Assembly: GCF_004745575.1 (NCBI RefSeq)
Contig: NZ_RPEM01000004.1
Coordinates: 246,129 to 310,128 of the forward strand
Length of the DNA: 64,000 bases
DNA from: Pseudotabrizicola sediminis
GTDB lineage: Bacteria > Pseudomonadota > Alphaproteobacteria > Rhodobacterales > Rhodobacteraceae
Reading direction: 5' to 3'
Shown one piece after another: positions 37,915 through 47,158 of this stretch; the stretch's first letter is position 1, and the number at the start of each line of letters is the position of its first letter. The translations under genes and the position numbers were made by a program. The notes below the pieces were generated by a model. The model had not been told where the DNA came from. It saw nothing but the letters and a program-made list of their open reading frames with translations, and did not search any database.

Positions 37915-38411
37915 CCATCTTTCGTGCCGATCTGATAGTCGAACACCAGCTTGCCGCCGTGCCATCCGGTAATGGCCGTCATCCCGGCACAGATGGCCGA
38001 GACAAGCATTCCCCAAGGCAACACAATCGCTTCGGCATTGTCATGGCGGATAACCCAGTTCGCGCCCAGCAGCGACAGCAGCATCACCGCCAGAATGAAA
38101 TGTGTCCAGCTGGCCGACCGCACGCGGATACCGCGCACTGCGAGCAGCTCGACCGTGCCGACGATGCCGGCCAGAACGCCGATGAAAAAGCCCACCCCGG
38201 CAGACCAGATCGCCACACGGGGCCAGAAGGCATCACCTGTCCACCAGTAAAGCCCGTCAGCGGCAAAGGTGCAGAACGCCAGCGTGATTGGAAAGGCGAC
38301 CATCATCGCGTGCAGGGGGTGCCCGGCGATGGCGACGGTGGATTCCGTGTCGTTAAAGGCGTCGAACTTCTGGACGGGGTCGACAAATCGGCGGGAGGGT
38401 TTGCGGGTCAT
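37896..38411 (-). CDS. DUF2231 membrane protein
   Basis: The 171-residue protein has four helices (VAIAGHPLHAMMVAFPITLAFCTFAADGLYWWTG; VAIWSAGVGFFIGVLAGIVGTVELLAV; WTHFILAVMLLSLLGANWVI; WGMLVSAICAGMTAITGWHGG). HPLHAM and the WTH and GWHGG His residues are typical of DUF2231 and could hold haem. It is the only minus-strand gene in the oxidase cluster, convergent with the HemJ-like gene (19-base overlap) and divergent from coxM. The start is the ATG at 38411; a longer frame to 38807 overlaps coxM. Confidence 0.82.
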   Translation of the reverse strand: MTRKPSRRFVDPVQKFDAFNDTESTVAIAGHPLHAMMVAFPITLAFCTFAADGLYWWTGDAFWPRVAIWSAGVGFFIGVLAGIVGTVELLAVRGIRVRSASWTHFILAVMLLSLLGANWVIRHDNAEAIVLPWGMLVSAICAGMTAITGWHGGKLVFDYQIGTKDGHRDPP

Positions 38412-38477
38412 GCGGGGCCTTTCAAACAACCTGAGGCGCGGCACGCGATGCGGCCCTGCCATAGGAACAAAGCACTG

Positions 38478-39152
38478 ATGGGCATTTTTGTTCCATGGTT
38501 GGCAGGCTGTGGCGGCCCTTTGTCGACTTTGGACCCGGCGGGGCCATCCTCGGGGGTGGTTGCAGGGCTGTGGTGGGCCATGTTGATCGGAGCGGCGGTG
38601 ATCACTGCTCTGGTCTGGCTTTTGCTGGCGCTGGCATGGCGGGGCGACGCCACCCGCGCGGGGGGTGAGCGGCTTTGGATCTGGGGCCTTGGTGTTGGCT
38701 TTACCATGTCGGTCCTGGTGGTGCTGGTGGCTTACGGCGTCTGGGTGGGCGAGCGCATCCTTACCCGCGATGACGGTGCGCTGCGGGTAGCGGCACATGC
38801 CCGGCAATGGGGGTGGGAGTTTACCCAGCCCGGCCCTGATGGGACACCGATCGTCACGCAGGATGTGCTTTACGTTCCTGCGGGGCGTCCGTTCGATATC
38901 GAGATCACGTCAAGCGATGTCATTCACAGCTTCTGGGTGCCGCGCCTTGGAGGCAAGATGGATGCCGTGCCGGGCCGCGTGAACCTGGCCCGCCTGCAGG
39001 CTGATGCGCCCGAGGTGCTGGAAGGGCTTTGTGCCGAATTCTGCGGTGTCGGGCACAGTGTCATGCGGTTTTCAGTGATCGTCTACCCTGAAGGGGCGTT
39101 TCCGGAAATGGATGTTGATGCAAATGTGGCCGGGACGGAGGTCTCTCCATGA
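38478..39152 (+). CDS. coxM: Cytochrome c oxidase subunit II (CoxM-like)
   Basis: The 224-residue protein has an N-terminal lipoprotein-like signal (PWLAGCGGP), two membrane helices and a periplasmic cupredoxin domain. The CuA ligands are complete: H in SDVIHSFWVPRLGGK and the set CAEFCGVGHSVM. It accepts electrons from cytochrome c. It lacks the C-terminal haem c domain of caa3 oxidases. The ATG at 38478 lies 10 bases after AGGAA. It overlaps the next gene by 4 bases. The set of genes recalls the coxMNOP alternative oxidase of rhizobia. Confidence 0.88.
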   Translation: MGIFVPWLAGCGGPLSTLDPAGPSSGVVAGLWWAMLIGAAVITALVWLLLALAWRGDATRAGGERLWIWGLGVGFTMSVLVVLVAYGVWVGERILTRDDGALRVAAHARQWGWEFTQPGPDGTPIVTQDVLYVPAGRPFDIEITSSDVIHSFWVPRLGGKMDAVPGRVNLARLQADAPEVLEGLCAEFCGVGHSVMRFSVIVYPEGAFPEMDVDANVAGTEVSP

Positions 39153-41695
39153 CCATGACTTCGCAGGATGCCAGCTCGCTCCCGGTGCAGGCAACGGCAG
39201 CGGGCTTTGCCGCCAACCCGCAGCGACGCGCCCTGCGGCTGCACAAGGAGCTGACCGAAGTCTGGACCGATGCCCCGGGCTGGCGCGGGGTGCTGATGTC
39301 GGTCAACCACACGACCATCGGCCTGCGGTTCATGGCGACGGCCTTTGTCTTTTTCGCCATCGGCGGTGTGCTGTCGATGCTGATCCGGGCACAGCTGGCC
39401 ACGCCGCGCGGCGATTTCCTCGACACTGCCTTGTATAACCAGATCTTTACGATGCACGGCAGCATCATGATGTTTCTGTTTGCCATCCCGATGCTGGAAG
39501 GCCTGGCGCTGTGGCTCTTGCCCAAGATCCTTGGCGCGCGCGACATGGCGTTTCCACGTCTGTCAGCGCTTGGGTACTGGTGCTATCTGTTCGGTGGGCT
39601 GATCATCGTCCTGTCGCTGTTGGGCGGCGTGGCCCCTGATGGCGGCTGGTTCATGTATACGCCGCTGTCCGACAAGACCCACACGCCGGGCATCAACGCC
39701 GACATCTGGCTGATCGGCGTCACCTTTGTCGAGATTTCAGCTGTGGCGGCGGCGGTCGAGATCATCGTGACCATCCTGTTCTGCCGCGCGGCCAATATGG
39801 CATTGACGCAGATGCCGTTGATGGGCTGGTACATGCTTGGCACCGCCGCGATGATGCTGGTGGGCTTTCCGCCGCTGATCCTGGGCTCGATATTGCTCGA
39901 GGTCGAGCGGGCCTTTGACTGGCCGTTCTTTGACGTGGCGCGCGGGGGGGACCCGTTGCTGTGGCAGCATCTGTTCTGGCTGTTTGGCCACCCTGAGGTC
40001 TATATCATCTTCCTGCCCGCAGCCGGAGCGCTGTCAACGCTGATTCCGGTGATGTGCCGCACCACGATCCTGGGCTACGGCGCGATTGTGGCGGCGGTTC
40101 TGGGGCTGGTATTCCTGTCTTTTGGCCTGTGGGTCCATCACATGTTCACCGTGGGCATTCCGCATATGGCGTTGGCCTTCTTCAGCGCCGCCTCGGCGCT
40201 GGTGGCGGTCCCGACAGCGGTGCAGGTGTTCGCCTGGATCGGCACGATCTGGAAAGGCCGCCCCCAGCTTCACCTGCCAATGCTGTATGTGCTGGGATTC
40301 TTTCTGACGTTTGTCATGGGCGGGCTGACCGGGGTCATGCTGGCGATCGTGCCTTTCAACTGGCAAGCACATGACACCGCCTTTGTCACGGCGCACCTGC
40401 ATTATGTGCTGATCGGTGGCTTCGTGTTTCCGATGATGGCGGCGGTCACCTATTGGATGCCGCTGATATCGGGGCGCAGGCGCGTAAAGGGTCTAGGCGA
40501 GGCGGCGTTCTGGCTGGTGTTGATCGGCTTTCACGGCACCTTCTTCATCATGCACCTGACAGGGCTTCTGGGCATGCCGCGGCGGATCGACATTTATCCC
40601 GATAATCCCGAATGGGTGCTCCCGAACCTGATCTCGTCGATTTTCAGCATGGTCATGGCGACGGGATTCGCACTGTTCGCCTTTGACATCGCGATGCAAT
40701 TCCTGTTCGGCCGTCAAAGCCGCCGCAACCCATGGGGTGCCGGAACGCTGGACTGGGCGATGGTGCTGCCCGCCCCGGCCTACAACTTTGCATCGCTGCC
40801 GGTGCAGGGTCCAACAGGGCCAGAGCTCATTCTGCCGCTTGCGCGGGGGGAAGGGCTTTTGCCCGGCGCGCCGCGTGGCTGGCGTGAACTTCTGGTGGTG
40901 GATCCTGGCACCGGCAGGCCGTCACATGTGGCCGTGCTGCCTGGCAACACGCTGCTGCCACTGGTCACAGCGGTCGCCATTGGCGGTTTGGTTGGGCTGT
41001 TGCTTGCCGGGCTTTATTGGCTCGTGCCAGTGGCCTTGGGGCTGATCGTGGTGGCCGTCTGGCGCTGGGGGAGCATCATGGGCACCACCTGCGACCATAC
41101 GGCGGTTGCCGTCACGCCCGATCTGATGCTGCCCCTGCACTGGCATGTGCGCAGATCACTGGCCTATTGCGGGGCGGTGGCAACGCTTGTTGCAGACGGC
41201 ACGCTGTTTGCCTCGCTGCTGTTCGGCGTGGCGTTCCTGTCGGTCGTCGCACCGGGTTGGCCTGCGCCGGCATCGGACTTGCCAGAGATGCTGGCCCCGC
41301 TGGCGGCGGCGATTGTCATTCTGACGCTGGCCTTTGGTGCGCTTGCAGCCCGCCGCGCCGAAAACGCGCGTGCAACCCCTCGTGGGCGGCTGTGGGCGAT
41401 CCTTGGCACGGCTGCGGGATGCGTGGCGCTGCTGGCGATTGGCGGGGCCGCGCTGATGCTTGACGACCCCCGCCGCCATGCCCGCGACGCTCTGCGTGCG
41501 GTGCTTTTGGCCTATGTCGCGGTGCATGTGGCCATTGCCACACTGCTTGCCTTGCGCACATGGACCGACAGCCACCATGGCCGGGTGTCAGCTGCTCGGC
41601 GTGGGACTGCTCCGGTCTGGCGGCTGTGGCAGGATTTTGCCGCTGTGACTGCCGCGATCTCTGTCTTGGTCATCACTTTGCAGGAGATTGGCTGA
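39149..41695 (+). CDS. coxN: Cytochrome c oxidase subunit I fused to a subunit III-like domain (CoxN-like)
   Basis: The 848-residue protein starts with the 12-helix haem-copper oxidase core (about 40-570): IFTMHGSIMMFLF (haem a His), FGHPEVYIIFLPAAG (CuB His and proton-channel Glu), LWVHHMFTVG (CuB His pair), and VTAHLHYVLIGG (haem His pair). This is the A1-type pattern with the HPEV Glu. After about residue 640 a further five to six helices (RRSLAYCGAVATLVADGTLFASLLFG, and on to the end) resemble a shortened subunit III. It reduces O2 to water and pumps protons. Overlapping starts tie it to coxM and to the next small gene. Confidence 0.88.
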   Translation: MTMTSQDASSLPVQATAAGFAANPQRRALRLHKELTEVWTDAPGWRGVLMSVNHTTIGLRFMATAFVFFAIGGVLSMLIRAQLATPRGDFLDTALYNQIFTMHGSIMMFLFAIPMLEGLALWLLPKILGARDMAFPRLSALGYWCYLFGGLIIVLSLLGGVAPDGGWFMYTPLSDKTHTPGINADIWLIGVTFVEISAVAAAVEIIVTILFCRAANMALTQMPLMGWYMLGTAAMMLVGFPPLILGSILLEVERAFDWPFFDVARGGDPLLWQHLFWLFGHPEVYIIFLPAAGALSTLIPVMCRTTILGYGAIVAAVLGLVFLSFGLWVHHMFTVGIPHMALAFFSAASALVAVPTAVQVFAWIGTIWKGRPQLHLPMLYVLGFFLTFVMGGLTGVMLAIVPFNWQAHDTAFVTAHLHYVLIGGFVFPMMAAVTYWMPLISGRRRVKGLGEAAFWLVLIGFHGTFFIMHLTGLLGMPRRIDIYPDNPEWVLPNLISSIFSMVMATGFALFAFDIAMQFLFGRQSRRNPWGAGTLDWAMVLPAPAYNFASLPVQGPTGPELILPLARGEGLLPGAPRGWRELLVVDPGTGRPSHVAVLPGNTLLPLVTAVAIGGLVGLLLAGLYWLVPVALGLIVVAVWRWGSIMGTTCDHTAVAVTPDLMLPLHWHVRRSLAYCGAVATLVADGTLFASLLFGVAFLSVVAPGWPAPASDLPEMLAPLAAAIVILTLAFGALAARRAENARATPRGRLWAILGTAAGCVALLAIGGAALMLDDPRRHARDALRAVLLAYVAVHVAIATLLALRTWTDSHHGRVSAARRGTAPVWRLWQDFAAVTAAISVLVITLQEIG

Positions 41696-42012
41696 TGCGC
41701 TGGCTGGCGGTCTTTTCTGCCCCGCTGACATTATGGGCCGTTCTTTTCTCGGCGGTTTATGCCCTGCATGGTCTGGGCTGCGCCCTGGGCTGGCCTTCGG
41801 TTTCCACGCCCTTCGGGTCGCTGCATGTTGTGGCCATGACGGCCGTCTGGTTGGGTGGGCTGGGGGTTCACCTCATCATCCTGCGGGCCGCACCGACAGA
41901 TCCGGCGCTGGGCAGCCGCTTGGTGCGACTGGCGGGATGGATCGGGTTCTGGGCCAGTCTGTTGACCTTGTGGCCGGTCCTGACCTTGACGACCTGTCCG
42001 GCAACCCTGTGA
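41695..42012 (+). CDS. Small membrane protein at the end of the oxidase cluster
   Basis: The 105-residue protein has three hydrophobic helices (AVFSAPLTLWAVLFSAVYALHGLGCALGWP; HVVAMTAVWLGGLGVHLIILRA; LVRLAGWIGFWASLLTLWPVLTL). It starts within the stop of coxN (TGATG). Small multi-helix proteins at this place in cox clusters (CoxP-like) are common and may be subunit IV-like or assembly factors. I do not recognise a specific family. Confidence 0.7.
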   Translation: MRWLAVFSAPLTLWAVLFSAVYALHGLGCALGWPSVSTPFGSLHVVAMTAVWLGGLGVHLIILRAAPTDPALGSRLVRLAGWIGFWASLLTLWPVLTLTTCPATL

Positions 42013-42051
42013 TATGCCTGAACCGGATCCAGCCAAACGTGCCGCGAAGGA

Positions 42052-42909
42052 TCACCGGCGAAGGACGATCAGCCCCGACGCCACGATCAGCAACGCCCCG
42101 ATCAGCATTGCCGGCGCGGGCACGTCACCGAAGACCAGAAATCCGAAAACAACACCCCAAACCAGCAAGGAATACTGCAACGGCGCAACCACAGAGGCAT
42201 CCGCCAATTTAAGCGCGCGGGTCACCAGCATATGTGCGGCTGTCGCAACCACCCCCAGCAAAAACAACAGGGCCAGATCACCACCCGAGCGGATCGGCTG
42301 CCAGTCAAAGGGCGCGAAGGCCAGCCCGGCAAGCCCCGCCGCCGCAAGTTGGAACAGGACCAGATCACGGTCAGCCGTTTCGCGCAGTGACCGGCCCAGA
42401 ACCATGATCGCTGCAAAGGCTGCGGTGCCCAGCAGTGCAAAGATCGCCCCCAGGCCGGAAATCTGCAGGGACGGCGCAAGCAGGATCAAGACTCCGACAA
42501 AGCCAACCCCAACCGCAAGCCAGGTGCGTCTGGCAACCCGTTCACCCAACAGAAACGGTGAGATCGCCACGACATAGATGGGTGCCGCCATCCAGAAGGC
42601 CATCACATCGGCCAAGGGCATGTAGGACACCGCATAATAGAAGCAAAACACCTCCACGGTGGCGCACACAGCGCGCACGGCCTGCAGGCCAGGGCGGGGG
42701 ACGGATCGGATGCGGTTCATGACGCGGCCGCCGCGCATGATCAGTGGTGCCATGATCAGCCCCGCCGCGACAGAGCGCAGCAAGATCACCTGCGCCACAC
42801 CGTAATCGGCAACCAGCCATTTGCCGATCGCATCATTTCCGGCAAAGGCAGCCATTCCGAGCAACATCAAGAGAATGCCGGTCGTGTTGCCCGTCAATTT
42901 CGATTTCAT
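42052..42909 (-). CDS. EamA/DMT-family transporter
   Basis: The 285-residue protein has ten helices in two EamA repeats (ILLMLLGMAAFAGNDAIGKWLV...; GLGAIFALLGTAAFAAIMVLGRSL...) and ends VASGLIVLRR. Family members export or import small metabolites, such as amino acids or purines. It is convergent with the oxidase cluster, and the TRAP gene group that follows starts on the same strand 100 bases away. The cargo cannot be predicted. Confidence 0.87.
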   Translation of the reverse strand: MKSKLTGNTTGILLMLLGMAAFAGNDAIGKWLVADYGVAQVILLRSVAAGLIMAPLIMRGGRVMNRIRSVPRPGLQAVRAVCATVEVFCFYYAVSYMPLADVMAFWMAAPIYVVAISPFLLGERVARRTWLAVGVGFVGVLILLAPSLQISGLGAIFALLGTAAFAAIMVLGRSLRETADRDLVLFQLAAAGLAGLAFAPFDWQPIRSGGDLALLFLLGVVATAAHMLVTRALKLADASVVAPLQYSLLVWGVVFGFLVFGDVPAPAMLIGALLIVASGLIVLRR

Positions 42910-42991
42910 TTCAAGGCCCCGTGATCACTCATGCGCCCGGGGCCGATATCGACCCCGGGCGCATGGCTCAAGTGTGACGCTCAATCTGCCT

Positions 42992-44005
42992 TTACTGGGC
43001 TGCGCGCAGTTCACTCAGGATCTGCTGCACCTGATCGACGACATCCGCACCGATCGAGTCCTTGTGCTTGTCATAGACGACCTGCGACTTGGCCAGCATT
43101 TCTGCCTGATCTTCGGGCGAGATTGTGTTGAACTTCAGTCCAGCCTCTTCCATCTTGGCCAACGATTTCAGGTTCAGTTCCTGAATTGCCGACCGTTCGA
43201 CGTCGCGTCCGACGATGGTACAATCGCGCAGCGCCTGCTGTTCTTCGGGCGAATAGGTGTTGAAGATCGCCTTCGAGAACAGGAACAGGAACGGCGTATA
43301 GGCATGCCGGGTTTCGCTGATGTAGGACTGAACCTCGTAGAACTTCGAGGTGTCGATGGTCACGTAGGGGTTTTCCTGTGCATCGATCGCCTTGGTTTCC
43401 AGTGCCGAGAACACCTCGCCAAAGGACATCGGCGTCGCATTCGCGCCAAAGTTCGAGAAGGTGTCGAGGAAGATGTTGTTTTGCATCACCCGCACCTTCA
43501 TGCCCTCGAAATCTTCCCATGTCTCGATGGGGCGCTGCGAGTTCGACATGTTGCGGAAGCCGTTTTCCCAATAGCCAAGGTTGACCAGGCCGACCGCATC
43601 CAGCTTTTCGTTCAGGTTTTCGCCAAACGGTCCGTCCATGACGGCATAGGCCTCTTCCGGGGTGCGGAACAGGAAGGGCAGGTCAAAGACGCCAAGCGCG
43701 GGCTCCATCCCGACCAGCGGGGATGATGAGGTCACCACCGCCTCTTGCAGGCCGCTGCGCACAGCCTGCGTGGCCTGCAGGTCACCGCCAAGCGCACCGC
43801 CCCAGAAGGCTTGCATCTTCATCATGCCGCCGGTTTTCTCATCCAGACAGGCCTGCATGGCTTGCATACCCACCGCAACAGGATGGTCCTCGTTGATCCC
43901 GTTCGAGACGCGGAATGTCCGCTCTGTGAACTCGGCGAGTGCCGGGCTGGCAGTCGCGATCACGGTGGTCAGGCAAAGTGCCGTTCTCAGTACAGAATGT
44001 TTCAT
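42992..44005 (-). CDS. TRAP transporter substrate-binding protein (DctP type)
   Basis: The 337-residue periplasmic receptor has a signal peptide ending SPALAEF. DctP motifs are FRVSNGINEDHPVAVGM, FWGGALGGDLQATQAVRSG, FEGMKVRVMQNNIFLDTFSNFGANATPMSFGEVFSAL with the carboxylate-binding Arg, and DAQENPY. It delivers an organic or sugar acid to the permeases encoded upstream in the same operon (44030-45858). The pathway genes nearby suggest a sugar acid. It lies 24 bases after the large permease gene. Confidence 0.9.
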   Translation of the reverse strand: MKHSVLRTALCLTTVIATASPALAEFTERTFRVSNGINEDHPVAVGMQAMQACLDEKTGGMMKMQAFWGGALGGDLQATQAVRSGLQEAVVTSSSPLVGMEPALGVFDLPFLFRTPEEAYAVMDGPFGENLNEKLDAVGLVNLGYWENGFRNMSNSQRPIETWEDFEGMKVRVMQNNIFLDTFSNFGANATPMSFGEVFSALETKAIDAQENPYVTIDTSKFYEVQSYISETRHAYTPFLFLFSKAIFNTYSPEEQQALRDCTIVGRDVERSAIQELNLKSLAKMEEAGLKFNTISPEDQAEMLAKSQVVYDKHKDSIGADVVDQVQQILSELRAAQ

Positions 44006-44029
44006 AGTTTCCTCCCTAGGATTTAGTCG

Positions 44030-45307
44030 TCAGTAGAACCATCGTGCCGGAATGATCACGATGCTGGGGAACGCCACCAGCAACAGGATCACCAGAATCT
44101 GGGCGATCAGGAACGGCCACACGCCGCGGATGACCTTGCCAAGCGGCACCCGGCCCACGCCGCTGACCACGTTCAGCACCACCCCCACCGGCGGCGTCAA
44201 AAGGCCGATGCAGCAGTTCATGATGAACATGACCCCGAAGTAGACCGGATCGATCCCGGCCTTGGCGACAATCGGCATCAGCACGGGCGTCAGGATCAGA
44301 ATCGTCGGCGTCAGATCAAGTGCAGTGCCAACCACAAGGATCAGCAGCATCAGAACCAGCATCAACAGTCGGGGGCTTTCGATCAGCGGTTCGATATAAC
44401 CGATGATTTCATTGGGGATGTTTGCCGCAGTGATCAGCCAGGCCGAAACCAGGGCCGCGCAGACCAGAAACATGATTGCTGCTGTGGTGCGCCCGGCTGC
44501 AATCAGTACGCGCGGCAATTCTGAAATCTTCAGTTCGCGGTAGACAAACATGCCGACGAACAGCGCGTAGAACGCGGCGATCACGGCAGCCTCGGTCGGG
44601 GTGACGACACCCATCTTGATGCCGCCCAGAATGATGACGGGCATGCCAAGCGCCCACGCGGCGCGACCAGAGGCCCGGCCCCGTTCGGCCCATCCGACCC
44701 GTGGCAGTGTTTCGACATTGTCATTGCGGGCCACGATCAACCAAGTCACCACAAGGGCGAACCCCATCAGCATGCCCGGCACGATGCCCGCCATGAACAG
44801 TTGCGAGATCGAGACATTGGCGGCAACGCCAAAGATGATGAAGGCCATGGATGGCGGTATTACGGGTGCGATAACGCCGCCGGCAGCTATCAGCCCAGCC
44901 GAACGCGGCACGTTATAGCCCGCCTTCGCCATCATCGGGATCAGTATCGCGGCCAGCGCCGCAGTATCCGCCGCAGCCGACCCCGAGATAGACGCCATGA
45001 TGACCGCTGCAATGATTGCAACCAGACCAAGCCCGCCCCGGATATGACCAACGCAGGTGATGGCAAACTCGATAATGCGCTTGGACAGCCCACCCGCATT
45101 CATCAACTCGCCCGCAAGGATAAAGAACGGAATGGCCAGCAGCGTAAAGGTATCGGCCCCGATCAACATGTTCTGCGCGATGATCTGGGTGTTGAACATG
45201 CCCATGAACGACATCAGCATGACACCGCAGAAAATCAGCGCAAAGGCCACCGGCACACCCAGCGCCATCGACCCCAGAAGCGAGACGATGAAAACCAGAA
45301 GGGTCAT
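44030..45307 (-). CDS. TRAP transporter large permease (DctM type)
   Basis: The 425-residue permease has about 12 helices and DctM motifs: FILAGELMNAGGLSKRIIEFA, ISGSAAADTAALAAILIPMM, GVIAPVIPPSMAFIIFG, and DLTPTILILTPVLMPI near the end. Its length is normal, with no extra tail, in contrast to the permease at 20923. The start overlaps the small-permease stop by 4 bases. Together with 42992 and 45304 it makes a complete Na+-driven importer. Confidence 0.92.
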   Translation of the reverse strand: MTLLVFIVSLLGSMALGVPVAFALIFCGVMLMSFMGMFNTQIIAQNMLIGADTFTLLAIPFFILAGELMNAGGLSKRIIEFAITCVGHIRGGLGLVAIIAAVIMASISGSAAADTAALAAILIPMMAKAGYNVPRSAGLIAAGGVIAPVIPPSMAFIIFGVAANVSISQLFMAGIVPGMLMGFALVVTWLIVARNDNVETLPRVGWAERGRASGRAAWALGMPVIILGGIKMGVVTPTEAAVIAAFYALFVGMFVYRELKISELPRVLIAAGRTTAAIMFLVCAALVSAWLITAANIPNEIIGYIEPLIESPRLLMLVLMLLILVVGTALDLTPTILILTPVLMPIVAKAGIDPVYFGVMFIMNCCIGLLTPPVGVVLNVVSGVGRVPLGKVIRGVWPFLIAQILVILLLVAFPSIVIIPARWFY

Positions 45308-45858
45308 TCCCCGCGATCCCCCGCCTTGACCTTGTTGGCGGTGCCGTAGAGATCTTCCATTTCTCCGCCAAATCCGCGGATCTCGGCCTCGGTGATGCGG
45401 CCTGTCACAAGCCTGAACAGGCGTTCCAGTGTGATTGCGATGATACCGGCACCGGTGAACAGACCGATCCCGTAGACCCAGGCCATTGACAGACCGGAAA
45501 CCGGCGCGCTCATCGACGCATTGATCGGCAGTTGTTTCCAGGTGCCGTGGGTCAGTACAATTGCACAGCCAAGGATCATCACATCCGACAGGCCCATCAG
45601 CACCAGTCGCCCGCGCGTTCCGAATTGCGCGACCACCGTCTCCATCCCCATGTGCTGGCGATGATGATAGACCACTACGGCCCCGATAAAGGTCAACCAG
45701 ACAAAGGCAAAGCGGGCCAGCTCATCCGACAGCGGCAGACCCGAATTCATGGTGTAGCGCATGACGACATTGACAAAGACCATCAGCGCCATGGCTGACA
45801 GCAACAGGGCCAGCAGGATGTCCAGAAACCTGAAAAAGACCCGCGACAGCCATGTCAT
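45304..45858 (-). CDS. TRAP transporter small permease (DctQ type)
   Basis: The 184-residue protein has four helices (FLDILLALLLSAMALMVFVNVVMRYTM...; ELARFAFVWLTFIGAVVVYHHRQHMGME...; SDVMILGCAIVLTHG; MAWVYGIGLFTGAGIIAITLERLF). The start ATG at 45858 lies 1 base after the stop of the FAH-family gene; a longer frame to 45888 overlaps it. It is part of the FAH-Q-M-P operon. Confidence 0.9.
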   Translation of the reverse strand: MTWLSRVFFRFLDILLALLLSAMALMVFVNVVMRYTMNSGLPLSDELARFAFVWLTFIGAVVVYHHRQHMGMETVVAQFGTRGRLVLMGLSDVMILGCAIVLTHGTWKQLPINASMSAPVSGLSMAWVYGIGLFTGAGIIAITLERLFRLVTGRITEAEIRGFGGEMEDLYGTANKVKAGDRGE

Positions 45859-45859
45859 G

Positions 45860-47026
45860 TCAAAGCCTTTCGCCCAGACCACGCCCAATCAAGTTTTGCA
45901 TCAGGGCGCGCGTGCCAAAGGTCCATTCCGGGCAGCGGTCGGTGCGGTCCACCCAGTTCACCAGCCGCCCCAGACGGGGAGAGGCGATCTCGACCCGGTC
46001 ACCCACCTCATGGGTGAAGCCCTGGCCCACACCGCGGCGATCCTTCACCGGCGCAAACATCGTGCCCAGAAACAGCACCGCCCCATCAGGATACTGATGT
46101 GAGCGGTTCAGAAGCTGCCCCGCCAGATCAACCGGGCTGCGGCTGATTGCCTGCATCGGGCTTTCGCCTGTCATCACAAAGCCGTCCTGCCCTTCGACAC
46201 GCAGGGATACCGTGGTCCGGTCCAGATCATTTTGTGTGAAGCCAGAGTCAAACAACCGGATGAACGGGCCGATTGCACAGGATGCGTTGTTATCCTTGGC
46301 CTTGCCCAGCAGCAGGGCTGACCGCCCCTCCACATCACGCAGGTTCACGTCATTGCCAAGCGTTGCGCCCAGAATGGCGCCATCGGAACGGATGACCAGC
46401 ACGACCTCGGGCTCTGGATTGTTCCATTCCGACATCGGGTGAATGCCGACCAAGTCGCCGCAGCCCATCGAAGACATCGGCTGCGCCTTGGTGAAGATCT
46501 CGGCATCCGGGCCGATGCCCACCTCAAGATACTGCGACCACAGGCCCACGTCCTGCAGCAATGCCTTGACCTGACCCGCTTTTTCGGACCCGGCCTGAAC
46601 GCCGCGCAAGCTGTCGCCGATCACCGGTGCCAGCCGCGCCCGCACCTCAGATGCACGTGCAGAGTCGCCGCGTGCCTGCTCCTCGATGACACGTTCCAGC
46701 ATGCTGTCGGCAAAGGTGACACCCGCAGCCTTGATCGCCTGCAGATCGACGGGGGCCAGCAGTTGACCTGCGGTGCCGTTCAGAAACCCGTCCAGCGGAC
46801 CGAGGTCGGCAAGCCCGTCAGAGGCAAGCACAGTATGCAGATCACTCCGCTCCAGCAGGCCCGACATGGTGGCCGAAACGCCGGTCAGGTCAAACACCTG
46901 CCCATCGCGCAGCACGACAGGGCAAGGCCCGCCTTGCTGTGCGGAACAGACCCGACCCACAAGCATCGCGCTTGCGGCATCGTCGGGCATCAGCGCGGAA
47001 GCCGCTAAAGCTTGATGTGACGTCAA
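45860..47026 (-). CDS. FAH-family enzyme, possible 2-keto-3-deoxy sugar-acid dehydratase (XylX-like)
   Basis: The 388-residue protein has an N-terminal region and a FAH-like catalytic part (VGIGPDAEIFTKAQPMSSMGCGDLVGIHPMSEWNNPEPEVVLVIRSDG with the metal-binding Glu pair, GNDVNLRDVEGRS with the Asp, and VLFLGTMFAP). Length and layout match the XylX-type dehydratase of Caulobacter, which converts 2-keto-3-deoxy-pentonate to 2-oxoglutarate semialdehyde. It heads the TRAP operon. An IlvD/XylD-like dehydratase that could supply its substrate is at 49059. The exact sugar is unknown. Confidence 0.78.
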   Translation of the reverse strand: MTSHQALAASALMPDDAASAMLVGRVCSAQQGGPCPVVLRDGQVFDLTGVSATMSGLLERSDLHTVLASDGLADLGPLDGFLNGTAGQLLAPVDLQAIKAAGVTFADSMLERVIEEQARGDSARASEVRARLAPVIGDSLRGVQAGSEKAGQVKALLQDVGLWSQYLEVGIGPDAEIFTKAQPMSSMGCGDLVGIHPMSEWNNPEPEVVLVIRSDGAILGATLGNDVNLRDVEGRSALLLGKAKDNNASCAIGPFIRLFDSGFTQNDLDRTTVSLRVEGQDGFVMTGESPMQAISRSPVDLAGQLLNRSHQYPDGAVLFLGTMFAPVKDRRGVGQGFTHEVGDRVEIASPRLGRLVNWVDRTDRCPEWTFGTRALMQNLIGRGLGERL

Positions 47027-47067
47027 TTCATTCTCTCCCTTGCGTCGGTGCCTCCAGCACCAGACGA

Positions 47068-47082
47068 TCTGACAATGTCAGA
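47068..47082. promoter_or_regulatory. Perfect palindrome, probable GntR operator
   Basis: TCTGACAATGTCAGA is a 15-base palindrome around a central A, followed by CAAC, 42 bases before the FAH-TRAP operon start at 47026. The half TCAGACAA recurs at 47968-47975 between the GntR and DenD-like genes. This suggests one regulator for all these units. Confidence 0.6.
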
Positions 47083-47158
47083 CAACATGATGACTAGACC
47101 CTACTTGAGACTTCTCTGACCTGTCCACCGAATCTTTTTCAGGCGGCAGCCTGAACCT

